Shown here: positions 31,352 to 39,912 of the stretch, piece after piece | Layout: every line of letters starts with the position of its first letter | Position numbering within the stretch: the first letter of the stretch is position 1 | DNA from: an uncultured Bacteroidales bacterium | Lineage (GTDB): Bacteria; Bacteroidota; Bacteroidia; Bacteroidales; F082 | DNA: 64,000 nucleotides | Direction of reading: 5' to 3' | Assembly (NCBI GenBank): GCA_937926515.1 | Contig: CALAZZ010000049.1 | Coordinates: 17,933 to 81,932 of the forward strand | Notes under the pieces: generated by a model | Told to the model about the DNA's origin: nothing | The model's database searches: none | What the model saw: the letters and a program-made list of their open reading frames with translations, nothing else | Made by a program: the position numbers and the translations under genes

Positions 31352-32299
31352 TTATTCTATCATCTTGTTATTTAATTCATTAAGGCTTGAATTATATTCT
31401 TCTACCAATTCCTTTACAATCAATGCGGCCGGTTTCAATTGGTCAATCAGAGCGGCCACCTGGCCAATTTCGAGTTCTCCTTCATCAAGGTCACCTTCGA
31501 ACATGCCCTTTTTTGCCCTTCCTCGACCCAGTAAGCGGACCAAATATTCTTTTCCTGCACCTGAGAGCTCAGCCTGTCGAACCTGTTCAAAAAATTTATT
31601 CTTGATCATTCTAACAGGTACCACTTGTTTTAGCGTTAATTGGGTAGCTCCATCACCGGAATCAATAATGCTCTTTTTAAAGGCGGGATGCGCTGATGAC
31701 TCTTCAGAAGCAGCAAAGCGTGAACCCACCTGAACACCCTCGGCGCCCAGTGCCATGGCAGCAAGCATTTGTCTTCCTGTTGCTATTCCACCCGCGGCAA
31801 TCAGCGGAAGATTAACTGTTTTCCGTATAAGCGGTATAAGCGTCATGGTGGTGGTCTCTTCCATTCCATTATGTCCTCCTGCTTCAAAGCCTTCTGCTAC
31901 AATGGCATCCACTCCGGCATCAGCAGCTTTAACTGCAAATTTTTGATTTGCAATTACATGCACAACCTTAACATGTTCTTTTTTTAGGATGGAGGTATAT
32001 TTTGCCGGATTCCCGGCTGAAGTAAACACAACAGGAACTTTCTCGCGGAGGATGATCTGTATTAACTCATCGGTTTGGGGATACAACAATGGCACATTCA
32101 CCCCAAAAGGTTTGTTTGTGTTATTTTTGATTTTCGAAATATGAAGCTCGAGTACTTCAGGATACATGGATCCTGCTCCGATTAGTCCTAGTCCACCTGC
32201 ATTGCTAACTGCCGAAGCGAGTTTCCATCCACTGCACCAAATCATCCCGGCCTGAATAATGGGATAGCGGATGTTAAAAAGAGTGTTTACCCGATTCAT
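31352..32299 (-). CDS. FabK/nitronate-monooxygenase-like flavoprotein
   Basis: 315 aa. TIM-barrel FMN protein of the 2-nitropropane dioxygenase/FabK family: N-terminal RYPIIQAGMIWCSGWKLASA, AEGFEAGGHNG (FMN/substrate motif), LIAAGGIATGRQMLAAMALG and GVQVGSRFAASEES. Members either oxidise alkyl nitronates or reduce enoyl-ACP; from sequence alone I cannot choose. It sits 54 bases downstream of elbB inside a beta-oxidation operon, so a role with an enoyl thioester or detoxification is possible. Confidence 0.85.
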   Translation of the reverse strand: MNRVNTLFNIRYPIIQAGMIWCSGWKLASAVSNAGGLGLIGAGSMYPEVLELHISKIKNNTNKPFGVNVPLLYPQTDELIQIILREKVPVVFTSAGNPAKYTSILKKEHVKVVHVIANQKFAVKAADAGVDAIVAEGFEAGGHNGMEETTTMTLIPLIRKTVNLPLIAAGGIATGRQMLAAMALGAEGVQVGSRFAASEESSAHPAFKKSIIDSGDGATQLTLKQVVPVRMIKNKFFEQVRQAELSGAGKEYLVRLLGRGRAKKGMFEGDLDEGELEIGQVAALIDQLKPAALIVKELVEEYNSSLNELNNKMIE

Positions 32300-32353
32300 G
32301 AAAAACGTGGTGTGTATATCTTCAACACATCTCAGGTGTTGAATAATAAATAA

Positions 32354-33013
32354 TTAATCCTCATTTTTCATTTCCTTCATCATGGCGTCAACAATGTTGT
32401 AGGCGCCATCCCATATATCCTCAATGCTGGCGTCGAGCATATAACAGGGTGTGGTGAACACATGATTTTCTTCATCAAAAACCACATCACCATGATCCGT
32501 TTCGATATGCGTTCCGCCCATGGCTTCGATAGCCTGGATGGTACCTTCATCTTGCCCAATGGTTACATTTACATTGCCCAGAACTTTAGCTACAAATGTA
32601 GGTGAGATACACATAGCACCAATGGGTTTTTTGCTGGCATGTGCGTTCCGGATGGCCAACTCCACTTCTTTATTTACCATTGCTTTAGGGCCATCAAAAG
32701 CAACTGTTGACAGGTTTTTGGCAGCACCAAAACCACCCGGGAAAAGTAAGGCATCAAAATCAGCTGCCTTGTATTCAGACAAGGGCTTGATTTTGCCACG
32801 CGCAATACGAGCCGATTCAACAAGCACATTACGTTTTTCCGGCATTTCTTCACCGGTGAGGTGATTGATCACATGATGCTGTTCTATGTCAGGAGCAAAA
32901 CACTGATAGTCAGCACCTGCTTGCTTGATCGCCAATAAAGCCAGGGTAGCTTCATGAATTTCAGACCCATCATAAACACCACACCCGGCTAACACAACTG
33001 CAAACTTCTTCAT
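32354..33013 (-). CDS. elbB: ElbB-like glyoxalase (DJ-1/PfpI superfamily)
   Basis: 219 aa. The N-terminus AVVLAGCGVYDGSEIHEA and the segment FDALLFPGGFGAAKNLSTVA are characteristic of ElbB (isoprenoid biosynthesis glyoxalase, YhbL/SCRP-27A). The nucleophile cysteine is in GAMCISP. E. coli ElbB has weak glyoxalase activity; its cellular role is unsettled. It is placed between thiolase and the FabK-like gene in the beta-oxidation operon. Confidence 0.92.
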   Translation of the reverse strand: MKKFAVVLAGCGVYDGSEIHEATLALLAIKQAGADYQCFAPDIEQHHVINHLTGEEMPEKRNVLVESARIARGKIKPLSEYKAADFDALLFPGGFGAAKNLSTVAFDGPKAMVNKEVELAIRNAHASKKPIGAMCISPTFVAKVLGNVNVTIGQDEGTIQAIEAMGGTHIETDHGDVVFDEENHVFTTPCYMLDASIEDIWDGAYNIVDAMMKEMKNED

Positions 33014-33093
33014 CTTAAAATAGATTTTCTTGGTTTAAAACACTTATTTTCTATTCCTTACAGCTTTTCAAATCCTGTAAGGACTCTATGTAG

Positions 33094-34338
33094 TTACCCG
33101 CGCTTGTAAACAATGGCAACTACAGTCACATCATCGCCTCCCATATTAATGGAAAGCCCGTAAGGACGATCTGCTGGTATATTTATCTGTGCATCACCGG
33201 CTTTACCGGTTAGCTGTTGCCATAATGTAACCGCCTGGTGCACCCCTGTGGCACCGGTTGGGTGGCCCCAGCCGATTAAGCCTCCAGTTGTGTTCATGGG
33301 CATTTTCCCATTCCGAGAGGTGTTGCCTTCAGCCACATATTCAGCACCTTTGCCGGGGGCAGCCAAACCGAGAGCTTCAACTGCAAGTATTCCAGCGATG
33401 CTAAAGCAGTCATGTGTTTCAACTGTCCCTATCTGATCAATAGTTACACCTGCCATCTCCATAGCCCTTTTGGCTGCTGTCTTGATGGTGGTAAGTTCAA
33501 CAGGATTTGGTGGTTCGTTTACTATATTTCTGGTAAGTTGTGCCCACCCCACAACCTCGACCGCGTCTTTTTTATCTATGTCCATTCGTTGCAGGCCTTC
33601 TTCCGAAGTCACAACAATTCCGCTGGCGCCATCTGATACCTTTGAACAATCAAGCACATTCAAATGATCTACGAAGGCCTTGCCATTAGGAGTCATTTTG
33701 TGGTAGAGGCCTTCCAAGTCCGGTATAGTGTTGTGGTATTCCTGCGCTGTAGGGTCAAGTCGGGCATTCTCAATGGCATTCACAAACCATCGGCACATAC
33801 CTTTACGAGCGTATTCATGCCCATATTTTTCATAATACACTCCCGCACGGTCAGAAAACTGACCCGGAAAGAAGTAGGCGTGGCCATGCTTCCGTTTATC
33901 ATAATATCCGGCACCCGCAAGAATATCGGCTCCATAAATTGCCTTTACGGTATTTTGCACTTCAACACCAATTGAAAGCACTGTATCAGCCGTTTCGGCA
34001 AGTATAGATCTTATACCGGTGATCAGCGACAGGCCACCTGACCCACAGGCCCCTTCAACACCCAGGGATGGTTTAAACTCCAGTTGGGGATCAATGGCGC
34101 CAGCAAACCCGCCCAGGTGGGCTTGTTTGTTGAATCGTGCCGACATAAAATTACCGATCACTGATTCATCGACTTTGTCAGCTCCTCCGGCCTGCTTCAA
34201 AACACCCTGGCCTGCCTCTTTGATATAGTATTCCAGGCCTGGCCTTTCTTTTTTTGGATTAAACTCTTTACGTCCGGTACCCATCGAAATGGTATTGTAA
34301 CCGGCGGTCATATATACTTTTCTTCTCATGTTTTTCAT
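33094..34338 (-). CDS. Thiolase (SCP-x type acyl-CoA acetyltransferase)
   Basis: 414 aa from the ATG at 34338, 10 bases after the dehydrogenase stop; an in-frame upstream stretch to 34383 would overlap that gene and is rejected. It cleaves 3-ketoacyl-CoA or condenses acyl-CoA. Nucleophile Cys lies in VEGACGSGG; the C-terminal residues are in ETHDCFSIAG and GWGHPTGATG, the SCP-x/thiolase-like arrangement rather than the CxG of classical thiolase I. It is the third enzyme of the beta-oxidation operon. Confidence 0.9.
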   Translation of the reverse strand: MKNMRRKVYMTAGYNTISMGTGRKEFNPKKERPGLEYYIKEAGQGVLKQAGGADKVDESVIGNFMSARFNKQAHLGGFAGAIDPQLEFKPSLGVEGACGSGGLSLITGIRSILAETADTVLSIGVEVQNTVKAIYGADILAGAGYYDKRKHGHAYFFPGQFSDRAGVYYEKYGHEYARKGMCRWFVNAIENARLDPTAQEYHNTIPDLEGLYHKMTPNGKAFVDHLNVLDCSKVSDGASGIVVTSEEGLQRMDIDKKDAVEVVGWAQLTRNIVNEPPNPVELTTIKTAAKRAMEMAGVTIDQIGTVETHDCFSIAGILAVEALGLAAPGKGAEYVAEGNTSRNGKMPMNTTGGLIGWGHPTGATGVHQAVTLWQQLTGKAGDAQINIPADRPYGLSINMGGDDVTVVAIVYKRG

Positions 34339-34348
34339 GGCACTTGTT

Positions 34349-35686
34349 TTATGCAAAATAATTGTTGATTGGTCCGTAGGCATGGAAAAAGCCTGTAAGC
34401 ATCACCGTATTCACATCATTTTCATTATGTGCCACTTGATCACTCACGAGCTTCCTGCCAATGTCATTCGAATTTTTTCCATAGTTAATGGCAAGCTTGG
34501 CACCCAGGCTGTCCATACCTTTCATTTCGGCAAAATAGGGGGCGAAATGCCCATCGGTATCTTTAATGCGGACAGCTGCTTTCCAGGGCTGATAGGAGGC
34601 AGGTAAGGCTCCGAGCACCTCATCACATTGGGCAGCAAAACTGTCAACATCTACATAAGCTTGCTTGTCAGGATCATAAACGCCGATCACTGCACCTCTA
34701 TCATACTTAAGGAACCCGTCTTTTTGTGCTCCGCTTGACAGTTGACCGCCTTTGACGCCCAACTTCATCATCTTATCAAGCAAACTGCTATGGAGCTCTT
34801 CGTCCTTCAAGAAAGGGTTCATTACGTTCATGATAAACTGAACCACATCAATACCGACATAGTCAATAAGCTGAAATATGCCCATTGGCCTGACTAAAAA
34901 CTCCTGGCTAACTTTGTTAACCATATAAACTGCTTCCACAAAAGGTCGTTCCCCGGCCAGCTCTTCAGCCTGTTTAATTCCATAAAGTGCATCGCGCATA
35001 AAGTGGCCGTTACCTATGAAACCGGCAAAATCATTACTGGGGACAACTACTTTGCGAAGTGCTTTGGCATAATTGAGCGCAAACTGCTTAACTTCATTAT
35101 CAGTAGTATCTGTGACTATTAACTCCACAAGACGTTGAACTGCAGGAGGGTTGTAGAAATGAAAACCCAGTATGCGGCTTTTGAGCCCGGCTTCGTCCTC
35201 CAGAATGTGTATTGGAACTGAGGAGGTGTTGGTAAAATACCATGACTTGTTTTCGTTATGCTGGTCAATCTGCCTGAACAACTTCACCTTCAGATCCTTA
35301 TTTTCACTCACCGCCTCAAAAATTAGGCTGGATTTGTAGGCCACCTCCAATGCTGTGGTTGGCCTTACGAGTGCCAAAACATCATTTACATACTGGTTTA
35401 TGATATCATAATTCTCGATCAGATCATCACGGTCAGCATAAAGCTGCCTGAGCATGACCGCTTTTTTTTCGGCCATCTTGGTCACTTGTGTGTGCAAGTA
35501 TCCAAACAATCCACTGAGTGCTTCATTGGACAGGTCAATGGCGTTCAACACAAAAGTTTTTCCTTTGTTTTCAGGTTTCAGGCTCAGATCAGCCATTTCG
35601 ACTGCAGTCAGCAGCAGTATGCCACTTCCCATTTTTCCGGCAGCGCCAAGCACCGAAACGTGTTGTAATCTTTGGTCGTAGTTCAT
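34349..35686 (-). CDS. 3-hydroxyacyl-CoA dehydrogenase
   Basis: 445 aa. It has an N-terminal NAD-binding Rossmann motif SVLGAAGKMGSG, the SSVPIHIL and GFHFYNPPAVQRLVE motifs of the 3HCDH family (His in FHFYNP is catalytic), and a C-terminal helical dimerisation domain (RPMGIFQLIDYVGIDVVQF). It oxidises 3-hydroxyacyl-CoA to 3-ketoacyl-CoA. It is not fused to a hydratase; the hydratase is the separate gene just upstream. It is longer than the single-domain enzymes (about 290 aa) because of a second C-terminal segment. Confidence 0.92.
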   Translation of the reverse strand: MNYDQRLQHVSVLGAAGKMGSGILLLTAVEMADLSLKPENKGKTFVLNAIDLSNEALSGLFGYLHTQVTKMAEKKAVMLRQLYADRDDLIENYDIINQYVNDVLALVRPTTALEVAYKSSLIFEAVSENKDLKVKLFRQIDQHNENKSWYFTNTSSVPIHILEDEAGLKSRILGFHFYNPPAVQRLVELIVTDTTDNEVKQFALNYAKALRKVVVPSNDFAGFIGNGHFMRDALYGIKQAEELAGERPFVEAVYMVNKVSQEFLVRPMGIFQLIDYVGIDVVQFIMNVMNPFLKDEELHSSLLDKMMKLGVKGGQLSSGAQKDGFLKYDRGAVIGVYDPDKQAYVDVDSFAAQCDEVLGALPASYQPWKAAVRIKDTDGHFAPYFAEMKGMDSLGAKLAINYGKNSNDIGRKLVSDQVAHNENDVNTVMLTGFFHAYGPINNYFA

Positions 35687-35754
35687 ATATGTTTAGGTTT
35701 GAATTTGAGTTTTGATGATGGAGTCAGCAGTATGCTATGCCGATACTTCTTTTA

Positions 35755-36531
35755 CTATTTCCACTCTGGTTTACGTTTTTCCAAAAAGGCTTTCATACCT
35801 TCTTCGCCTTCTGACCCTGCACCGAAGAGTGAGCCAAACTGCCTGGCTTCAAGTTTGCTGCCTCCGTCAAAGTTCATGCTATAACCCTTGCGTGTAACTT
35901 GCTTGACTTTGCGTATTGCCTGCGGCCCTTTGGAAGCTATTTGATGTGCAAGTCGCATAGTTTCATCCATAAGTTGATCCGGTTCAGTCACTTTTTGAAC
36001 CAGGCCAATGCGCAATGCCTCGTCAGCACCAATCATTTCGGCAGTTAGTAACAAAAACAAAGCATCACCAAGAGATGTGAGTCTTGAAAGCCGTTGGGTA
36101 CCGGCATAACCGGGTATTAATCCCAGGTTGACTTCAGGTTGACCAAACTTTGCTTTGGCTGAGGCGATCCGAAAATCACATGCCATAGCCAGTTCCAGGC
36201 CTCCACCCAGAGCAAACCCGTTAATAGCTGCAATAACAGGAAAAGGCAACTTCTCAAGCGACATAAAGGTGTTTTGTCCAAGCTCAGAAAAAGCTGTGCC
36301 TTCTGAAGAATTTTTATCAACCATCTCAGCAATGTCAGCCCCTGCAACAAAGGCCTTTCCTTCGCCTGTGACCACCATAACCCGCATGCTGTCATCATCC
36401 TTATTTATCGAGATCAGATGATCCATTTCATCAAAAAAACGTGTATTCAAGGCATTGAGTGCCTCCGGCCTGCTTATGGTAACAAGCAAAACTCCATCCT
36501 TACGCTCGGGTTTTAAAATTTCGTATTCCAT
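35755..36531 (-). CDS. Enoyl-CoA hydratase (crotonase)
   Basis: 258 aa from the ATG at 36531. The oxyanion hole segments are GKAFVAGADIAEM and FALGGGLELAMACD. Both catalytic glutamates of crotonase are present (GGGLELAM and FGQPEVNLGLIPG). It hydrates trans-2-enoyl-CoA to 3-hydroxyacyl-CoA. It is the first gene of the beta-oxidation operon and lies directly behind a consensus promoter (36550-36580). Confidence 0.93.
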   Translation of the reverse strand: MEYEILKPERKDGVLLVTISRPEALNALNTRFFDEMDHLISINKDDDSMRVMVVTGEGKAFVAGADIAEMVDKNSSEGTAFSELGQNTFMSLEKLPFPVIAAINGFALGGGLELAMACDFRIASAKAKFGQPEVNLGLIPGYAGTQRLSRLTSLGDALFLLLTAEMIGADEALRIGLVQKVTEPDQLMDETMRLAHQIASKGPQAIRKVKQVTRKGYSMNFDGGSKLEARQFGSLFGAGSEGEEGMKAFLEKRKPEWK

Positions 36532-36549
36532 ATAATTTTTATTGGCGAT

Positions 36550-36580
36550 CAAATTTAAGCAATTATGTGTAAGAAGCAAA
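36550..36580 (-). promoter_or_regulatory. Consensus Bacteroidota promoter of the beta-oxidation operon
   Basis: On the minus strand, TTTG (36580-36577), a spacer of exactly 19 bases, and TAAATTTG (36557-36550). This fits the TTTG-N19-TAnnTTTG consensus. The box ends 18 bases before the hydratase ATG, predicting a leader of about 12 bases. Confidence 0.8.
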
Positions 36581-36633
36581 ATATGTAAATGCAAGTTCTT
36601 GGACTTGATGTGGCATTTATACTCCAATAAAGT

Positions 36634-36641
36634 TAATTTTG
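36634..36641 (+). promoter_or_regulatory. -7 box of the metallo-beta-lactamase-fold gene
   Basis: TAATTTTG, 42 bases before the ATG at 36684. It is divergent from the beta-oxidation promoter, and no clear -33 TTTG is seen. Confidence 0.5.
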
Positions 36642-36683
36642 CGGCAATTGAATGGTATTATAAACTTTGTTAAAATTAATTTC

Positions 36684-37529
36684 ATGAAAATTTATCCCGT
36701 CGAAACCGGAAACCTAAGGCTTGATGGTGGCGCCATGTTTGGGGTTGTACCAAAAGTGTTATGGCAAAAAGTATATCCATGTGACGAAAATAATCTTTGC
36801 AATTGGGCAATGCGATGCATGTTGGTTGTTGATGGTGAAAGACGTATTCTGATCGACAACGGCATAGGCGAAAAGCAAGATGAAAAATGGTTGAGGCATT
36901 ATCATCTCAATGGTGAAGACACCTTGGAAAAATCACTCGCTGCGGTTGGGTTTGCTCCGGAAAACATCACTGATATGATCATCACCCACATGCACTTTGA
37001 TCATTGTGGTGGCAGTGTGAAATGGAATGCCGATGGAACAGGCTTTGATTTGACTTTTCCAAATGCTACATACTGGACCAGCAAACAACAGTTTGATTGG
37101 GCCACAAACCCCAACAGGCGTGAGGAGGCTTCCTATCTGAAAGAAAATATTCTGCCCATTCAGGAAAGTGGAAAATTAAAGTTAATTGATAAAGAAGGCG
37201 AACATATCCCAAACATCACTTTTAATTTATACAACGGCCATACAGAGGGACAGGTGATCCCACATATAAGATACAATGGCAAAACAATTGTGTTCATGGC
37301 TGACCTCATGCCTTCGGCAGCGCATATCCCCATGCCATGGATTATGGCATACGATACCAGGCCTCTCGAAACATTAAAGGACCGGGAACGATTTTATTCG
37401 GAAGCCCTTGCGAACGATTATATTCTGTTTCTTGAACATGATTTGTACTATGAGGCATGCACCTTACAGCAAACACCCAAGGGTGTTAGAGTAGCTCAAA
37501 AAGGGAAGCTGTCTGAGTTTATTGACTAA
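36684..37529 (+). CDS. Metallo-beta-lactamase-fold hydrolase
   Basis: 281 aa from the ATG at 36684 (an earlier in-frame start would precede the promoter region). The zinc-binding motif THMHFDHCGG, a later GHTEGQVIPHI (His) and FMADLMPSAAHIP (Asp) follow the glyoxalase II/lactonase order. The pattern resembles quorum-quenching lactonase-like and MBL-fold enzymes with an N-terminal FGVVPKVLWQK segment. There is no signal peptide, so it should be cytoplasmic. The substrate is unknown; the location between fatty-acid and leucine breakdown clusters suggests a thioester or lactone. Confidence 0.88.
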   Translation: MKIYPVETGNLRLDGGAMFGVVPKVLWQKVYPCDENNLCNWAMRCMLVVDGERRILIDNGIGEKQDEKWLRHYHLNGEDTLEKSLAAVGFAPENITDMIITHMHFDHCGGSVKWNADGTGFDLTFPNATYWTSKQQFDWATNPNRREEASYLKENILPIQESGKLKLIDKEGEHIPNITFNLYNGHTEGQVIPHIRYNGKTIVFMADLMPSAAHIPMPWIMAYDTRPLETLKDRERFYSEALANDYILFLEHDLYYEACTLQQTPKGVRVAQKGKLSEFID

Positions 37530-37615
37530 CAGGAATATCCATAAACCTATCATAAAACAGAGTGTTGCCTGAGGTTTAAATTGCTTTATTTGTTAGTTCG
37601 AATTAAGGAGTCTGA

Positions 37616-38464
37616 TCACCCCAGTAGGCCTCCTGCCAACATTACCGCCTCGTTTAAGGCTTGCTGATCGATGCTGGTGGGGATATTTTTCTGTTGGCAA
37701 AAGTGCAACAGATCTTGTGTGCTCAGGTTACCAACCATCTCACTGGCTGCTGTTGGGCAGCCACCAAGGCCGTTTAGTACTGTTTCGTAACTTCGCACTC
37801 CGGCTTCCCAGGCAGCTTCAAGCTTCACATAACTGTCTGATGGTTTGGTGTGTAGGTGCAGACCAAAATCTGTATCCGGAAAGGCAGGAATAATTTTGGT
37901 ATAAACCTGATAAATGCGGTCAGCAGTAGCATCGCCAAGAATATCGGATAGAGGCATGCGCCTCACTCCAAGATTATGAAGTTTGGCTGCACCATCAAGG
38001 ACCATGTCAATACTCCAGTCATCACCATAGGGGTTGCCCAGCGCCATGGAAAGGTATATCACAAGCTCAAACCTGTGTGGCAGGCTTGCGTCAATAATAT
38101 TCTCTATCGTGGCAAGCGAGCCTTGTTCATTTGTATTTAAGTTCCGCTTTAAAAATGTGGGTGATATGGAAAAAGGATAAGAAAGGTATTTGATGCGTTC
38201 ACAATTTGAGGCTTGTTCAACTCCACGTGCATTCACCACCAACACCATGAGTTCAGGAGGGTCAGTAGGTATTTCGATTTGCTGTAAGACCTCCAGGGTA
38301 TCTGCCATCTGGGGAATGGTCCTGGGAGAAACAAAACTACCTGCATCAACGATATCAAAACCTGCTTTTAGCAGTGCATTAATATATTCAATCTTTTGGG
38401 TTGTAGGTATGGGCTGCTTGATACCCTGCATGGCATCGCGTGCAGTTTCTGTAATGTGAATCAT
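37616..38464 (-). CDS. Hydroxymethylglutaryl-CoA lyase
   Basis: 282-aa TIM-barrel enzyme that splits HMG-CoA into acetoacetate and acetyl-CoA, the last step of leucine degradation. Metal and catalytic motifs are present: ETARDAMQG (Arg-Asp), SDILGDATADRI, GLHLHTKP and the signature LNGLGGCPTA with the active-site cysteine. It is divergent from the methylcrotonyl-CoA carboxylase operon and downstream of a second family member. Its N-terminus is short but complete for this clade. Confidence 0.9.
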   Translation of the reverse strand: MIHITETARDAMQGIKQPIPTTQKIEYINALLKAGFDIVDAGSFVSPRTIPQMADTLEVLQQIEIPTDPPELMVLVVNARGVEQASNCERIKYLSYPFSISPTFLKRNLNTNEQGSLATIENIIDASLPHRFELVIYLSMALGNPYGDDWSIDMVLDGAAKLHNLGVRRMPLSDILGDATADRIYQVYTKIIPAFPDTDFGLHLHTKPSDSYVKLEAAWEAGVRSYETVLNGLGGCPTAASEMVGNLSTQDLLHFCQQKNIPTSIDQQALNEAVMLAGGLLG

Positions 38465-38499
38465 ATCAGGTCTTAATTTGTAAAACTAAAGTCATTAAT

Positions 38500-38543
38500 G
38501 ATTGAAAGCAGAATGAAGCTGAACTTTTTTTATGCTTTCAATC
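38500..38543 (-). other. Intercistronic hairpin between the two HMG-CoA-lyase-family genes
   Basis: Perfect 11-bp arms, GATTGAAAGCA (38500-38510) and TGCTTTCAATC (38533-38543), with a 22-base loop that includes an A/T run. It starts two bases after the upstream gene stop. No T-run follows on the minus strand, so it is more likely an mRNA-processing or stability element than a terminator. Confidence 0.5.
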
Positions 38544-38545
38544 AC

Positions 38546-39556
38546 TTACTTCCTTCCGGAAAGAGATTTCGGAATTCGACCCTGGTGAATACTTTCCGAG
38601 CGCAGTTTTCGGCCAATGATACGCTCAACCATCTTACCCGTTTTAAGCACACGGTCAATATCCAAATTGGTTTCAATGCCCATCTCATCCATCATAACCA
38701 CCATATCTTCTGTGGGAACCAGGCCAACATTCAAGGATTCATTATAATAGTATTCACCTGTTCCTGACACGGGAACACCATCAACAAAATTAGCCGGTTG
38801 TCCTCCGGTGCCTCCCATGGTGGATTCATAATTGGTCATTCCTGCCTGTAATGCAGCTAAAACATTAGCCAGACCCCAGCCACGTGTAGTATGCAAATGT
38901 ACAATATGCTTTGTGGGATCCTGAAAAGCATCCATAAGCATTGAGAAATAACGGTATATACGATCAGGCGAAGCTGAACCATCATGGTCAGCATGCTCAA
39001 TATCGGTGGCCCCTACATCGAACCACCGTTTAGTAAAGTCAACAGCTTTACTCATTTCGGTGGGCCCTTCGATCGGACAACCCCAAATTGTACTTACCGT
39101 TCCATTAACTTTCATGCCTGCATCACGTGCCATAGGCACATATTTTTCAGCCATTTTGAAATACTCATCAATGCTTAGCCCTGAGTTTTTCATTTGATGC
39201 GACTCGCTGGTACTTACCATAAGCAGAATGCGATCGGGCCCATACCCTTCTTTTCGGGCTTGAATGGCGCGCTCAACTGCCTTTTCGCGTATGGTTACGG
39301 CCGTGAATTTAACTTCTGGCAGCAGGTGGGCTATGCGCTTGCTCTTACGGACTAGTTTAAATAATTCATCCGCATCACGGAACTGAGGCATGCCTTTCGG
39401 GTTTCCAAAATTCGTAATTTCAATGTGTTTAAAGCCGCATAACATCAATTCCTCTGTCAACCACAATTTGGCTTCTGTCGGTATGAATTTTTCTTCGTGC
39501 TGGAAGCCGTCGCGAACGGTAATGTCACCAAAGGTAACTTTTTTGGGATAGTTCAT
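38546..39556 (-). CDS. HMG-CoA-lyase-family aldolase lacking the signature cysteine
   Basis: 336-aa DRE-TIM-type aldolase. N-terminal GDITVRDGFQHEE keeps the Arg-Asp pair, and VHLHTTRGWG keeps the metal histidines. However the lyase signature GLGGCP is replaced by GGTGGQPAN, so the catalytic cysteine of HMG-CoA lyase is absent. It may be a different acyl-CoA lyase, a Claisen-type condensing enzyme or a carboxyltransferase-like protein. It is the first gene on the minus arm of the leucine cluster, divergent from the carboxylase, which suggests a role with a related branched acyl-CoA. Confidence 0.8.
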   Translation of the reverse strand: MNYPKKVTFGDITVRDGFQHEEKFIPTEAKLWLTEELMLCGFKHIEITNFGNPKGMPQFRDADELFKLVRKSKRIAHLLPEVKFTAVTIREKAVERAIQARKEGYGPDRILLMVSTSESHQMKNSGLSIDEYFKMAEKYVPMARDAGMKVNGTVSTIWGCPIEGPTEMSKAVDFTKRWFDVGATDIEHADHDGSASPDRIYRYFSMLMDAFQDPTKHIVHLHTTRGWGLANVLAALQAGMTNYESTMGGTGGQPANFVDGVPVSGTGEYYYNESLNVGLVPTEDMVVMMDEMGIETNLDIDRVLKTGKMVERIIGRKLRSESIHQGRIPKSLSGRK

Positions 39557-39912
39557 TTTCGGTTATTGTCTGGTTTTGTTTAACATTTGGTCTATTTATT
39601 AAGGATGCTAAAATATGTAAAAAGATGCATTTGTAAAGCCTGCTGTTATAATTACCTCTCATATGGCTCCAATTTTGTGATTTCTTAACACTTTTTTGAT
39701 ATGTATTTCTTTTACATGTATATATCATGATCACTATCATTGTATTCAAATGTTGAACATGGTTCAAAAAACCTTCATAGAACAGTCGCTTTCTACATAT
39801 TTTTATACCTTTACAGTCCGTCAAAATGTTGCAGCAAAATTTATTTATAAAGCATCGCTGGCCGATGTAAGATCGTATTCAAATAGATATCCACAATTAA
39901 ATTCAATGGAAT
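39557..39912. other. Divergent promoter region of the leucine-type cluster
   Basis: 356 bases between the minus-strand lyase gene and the plus-strand carboxylase. It is A+T-rich; no exact TTTG-N19-TAnnTTTG promoter was found on either strand (near misses TACCTTTA at about 39807 and TAACATTTG at about 39583). A six-codon ATG frame (39906-39926) overlaps the carboxylase start. Confidence 0.5.
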
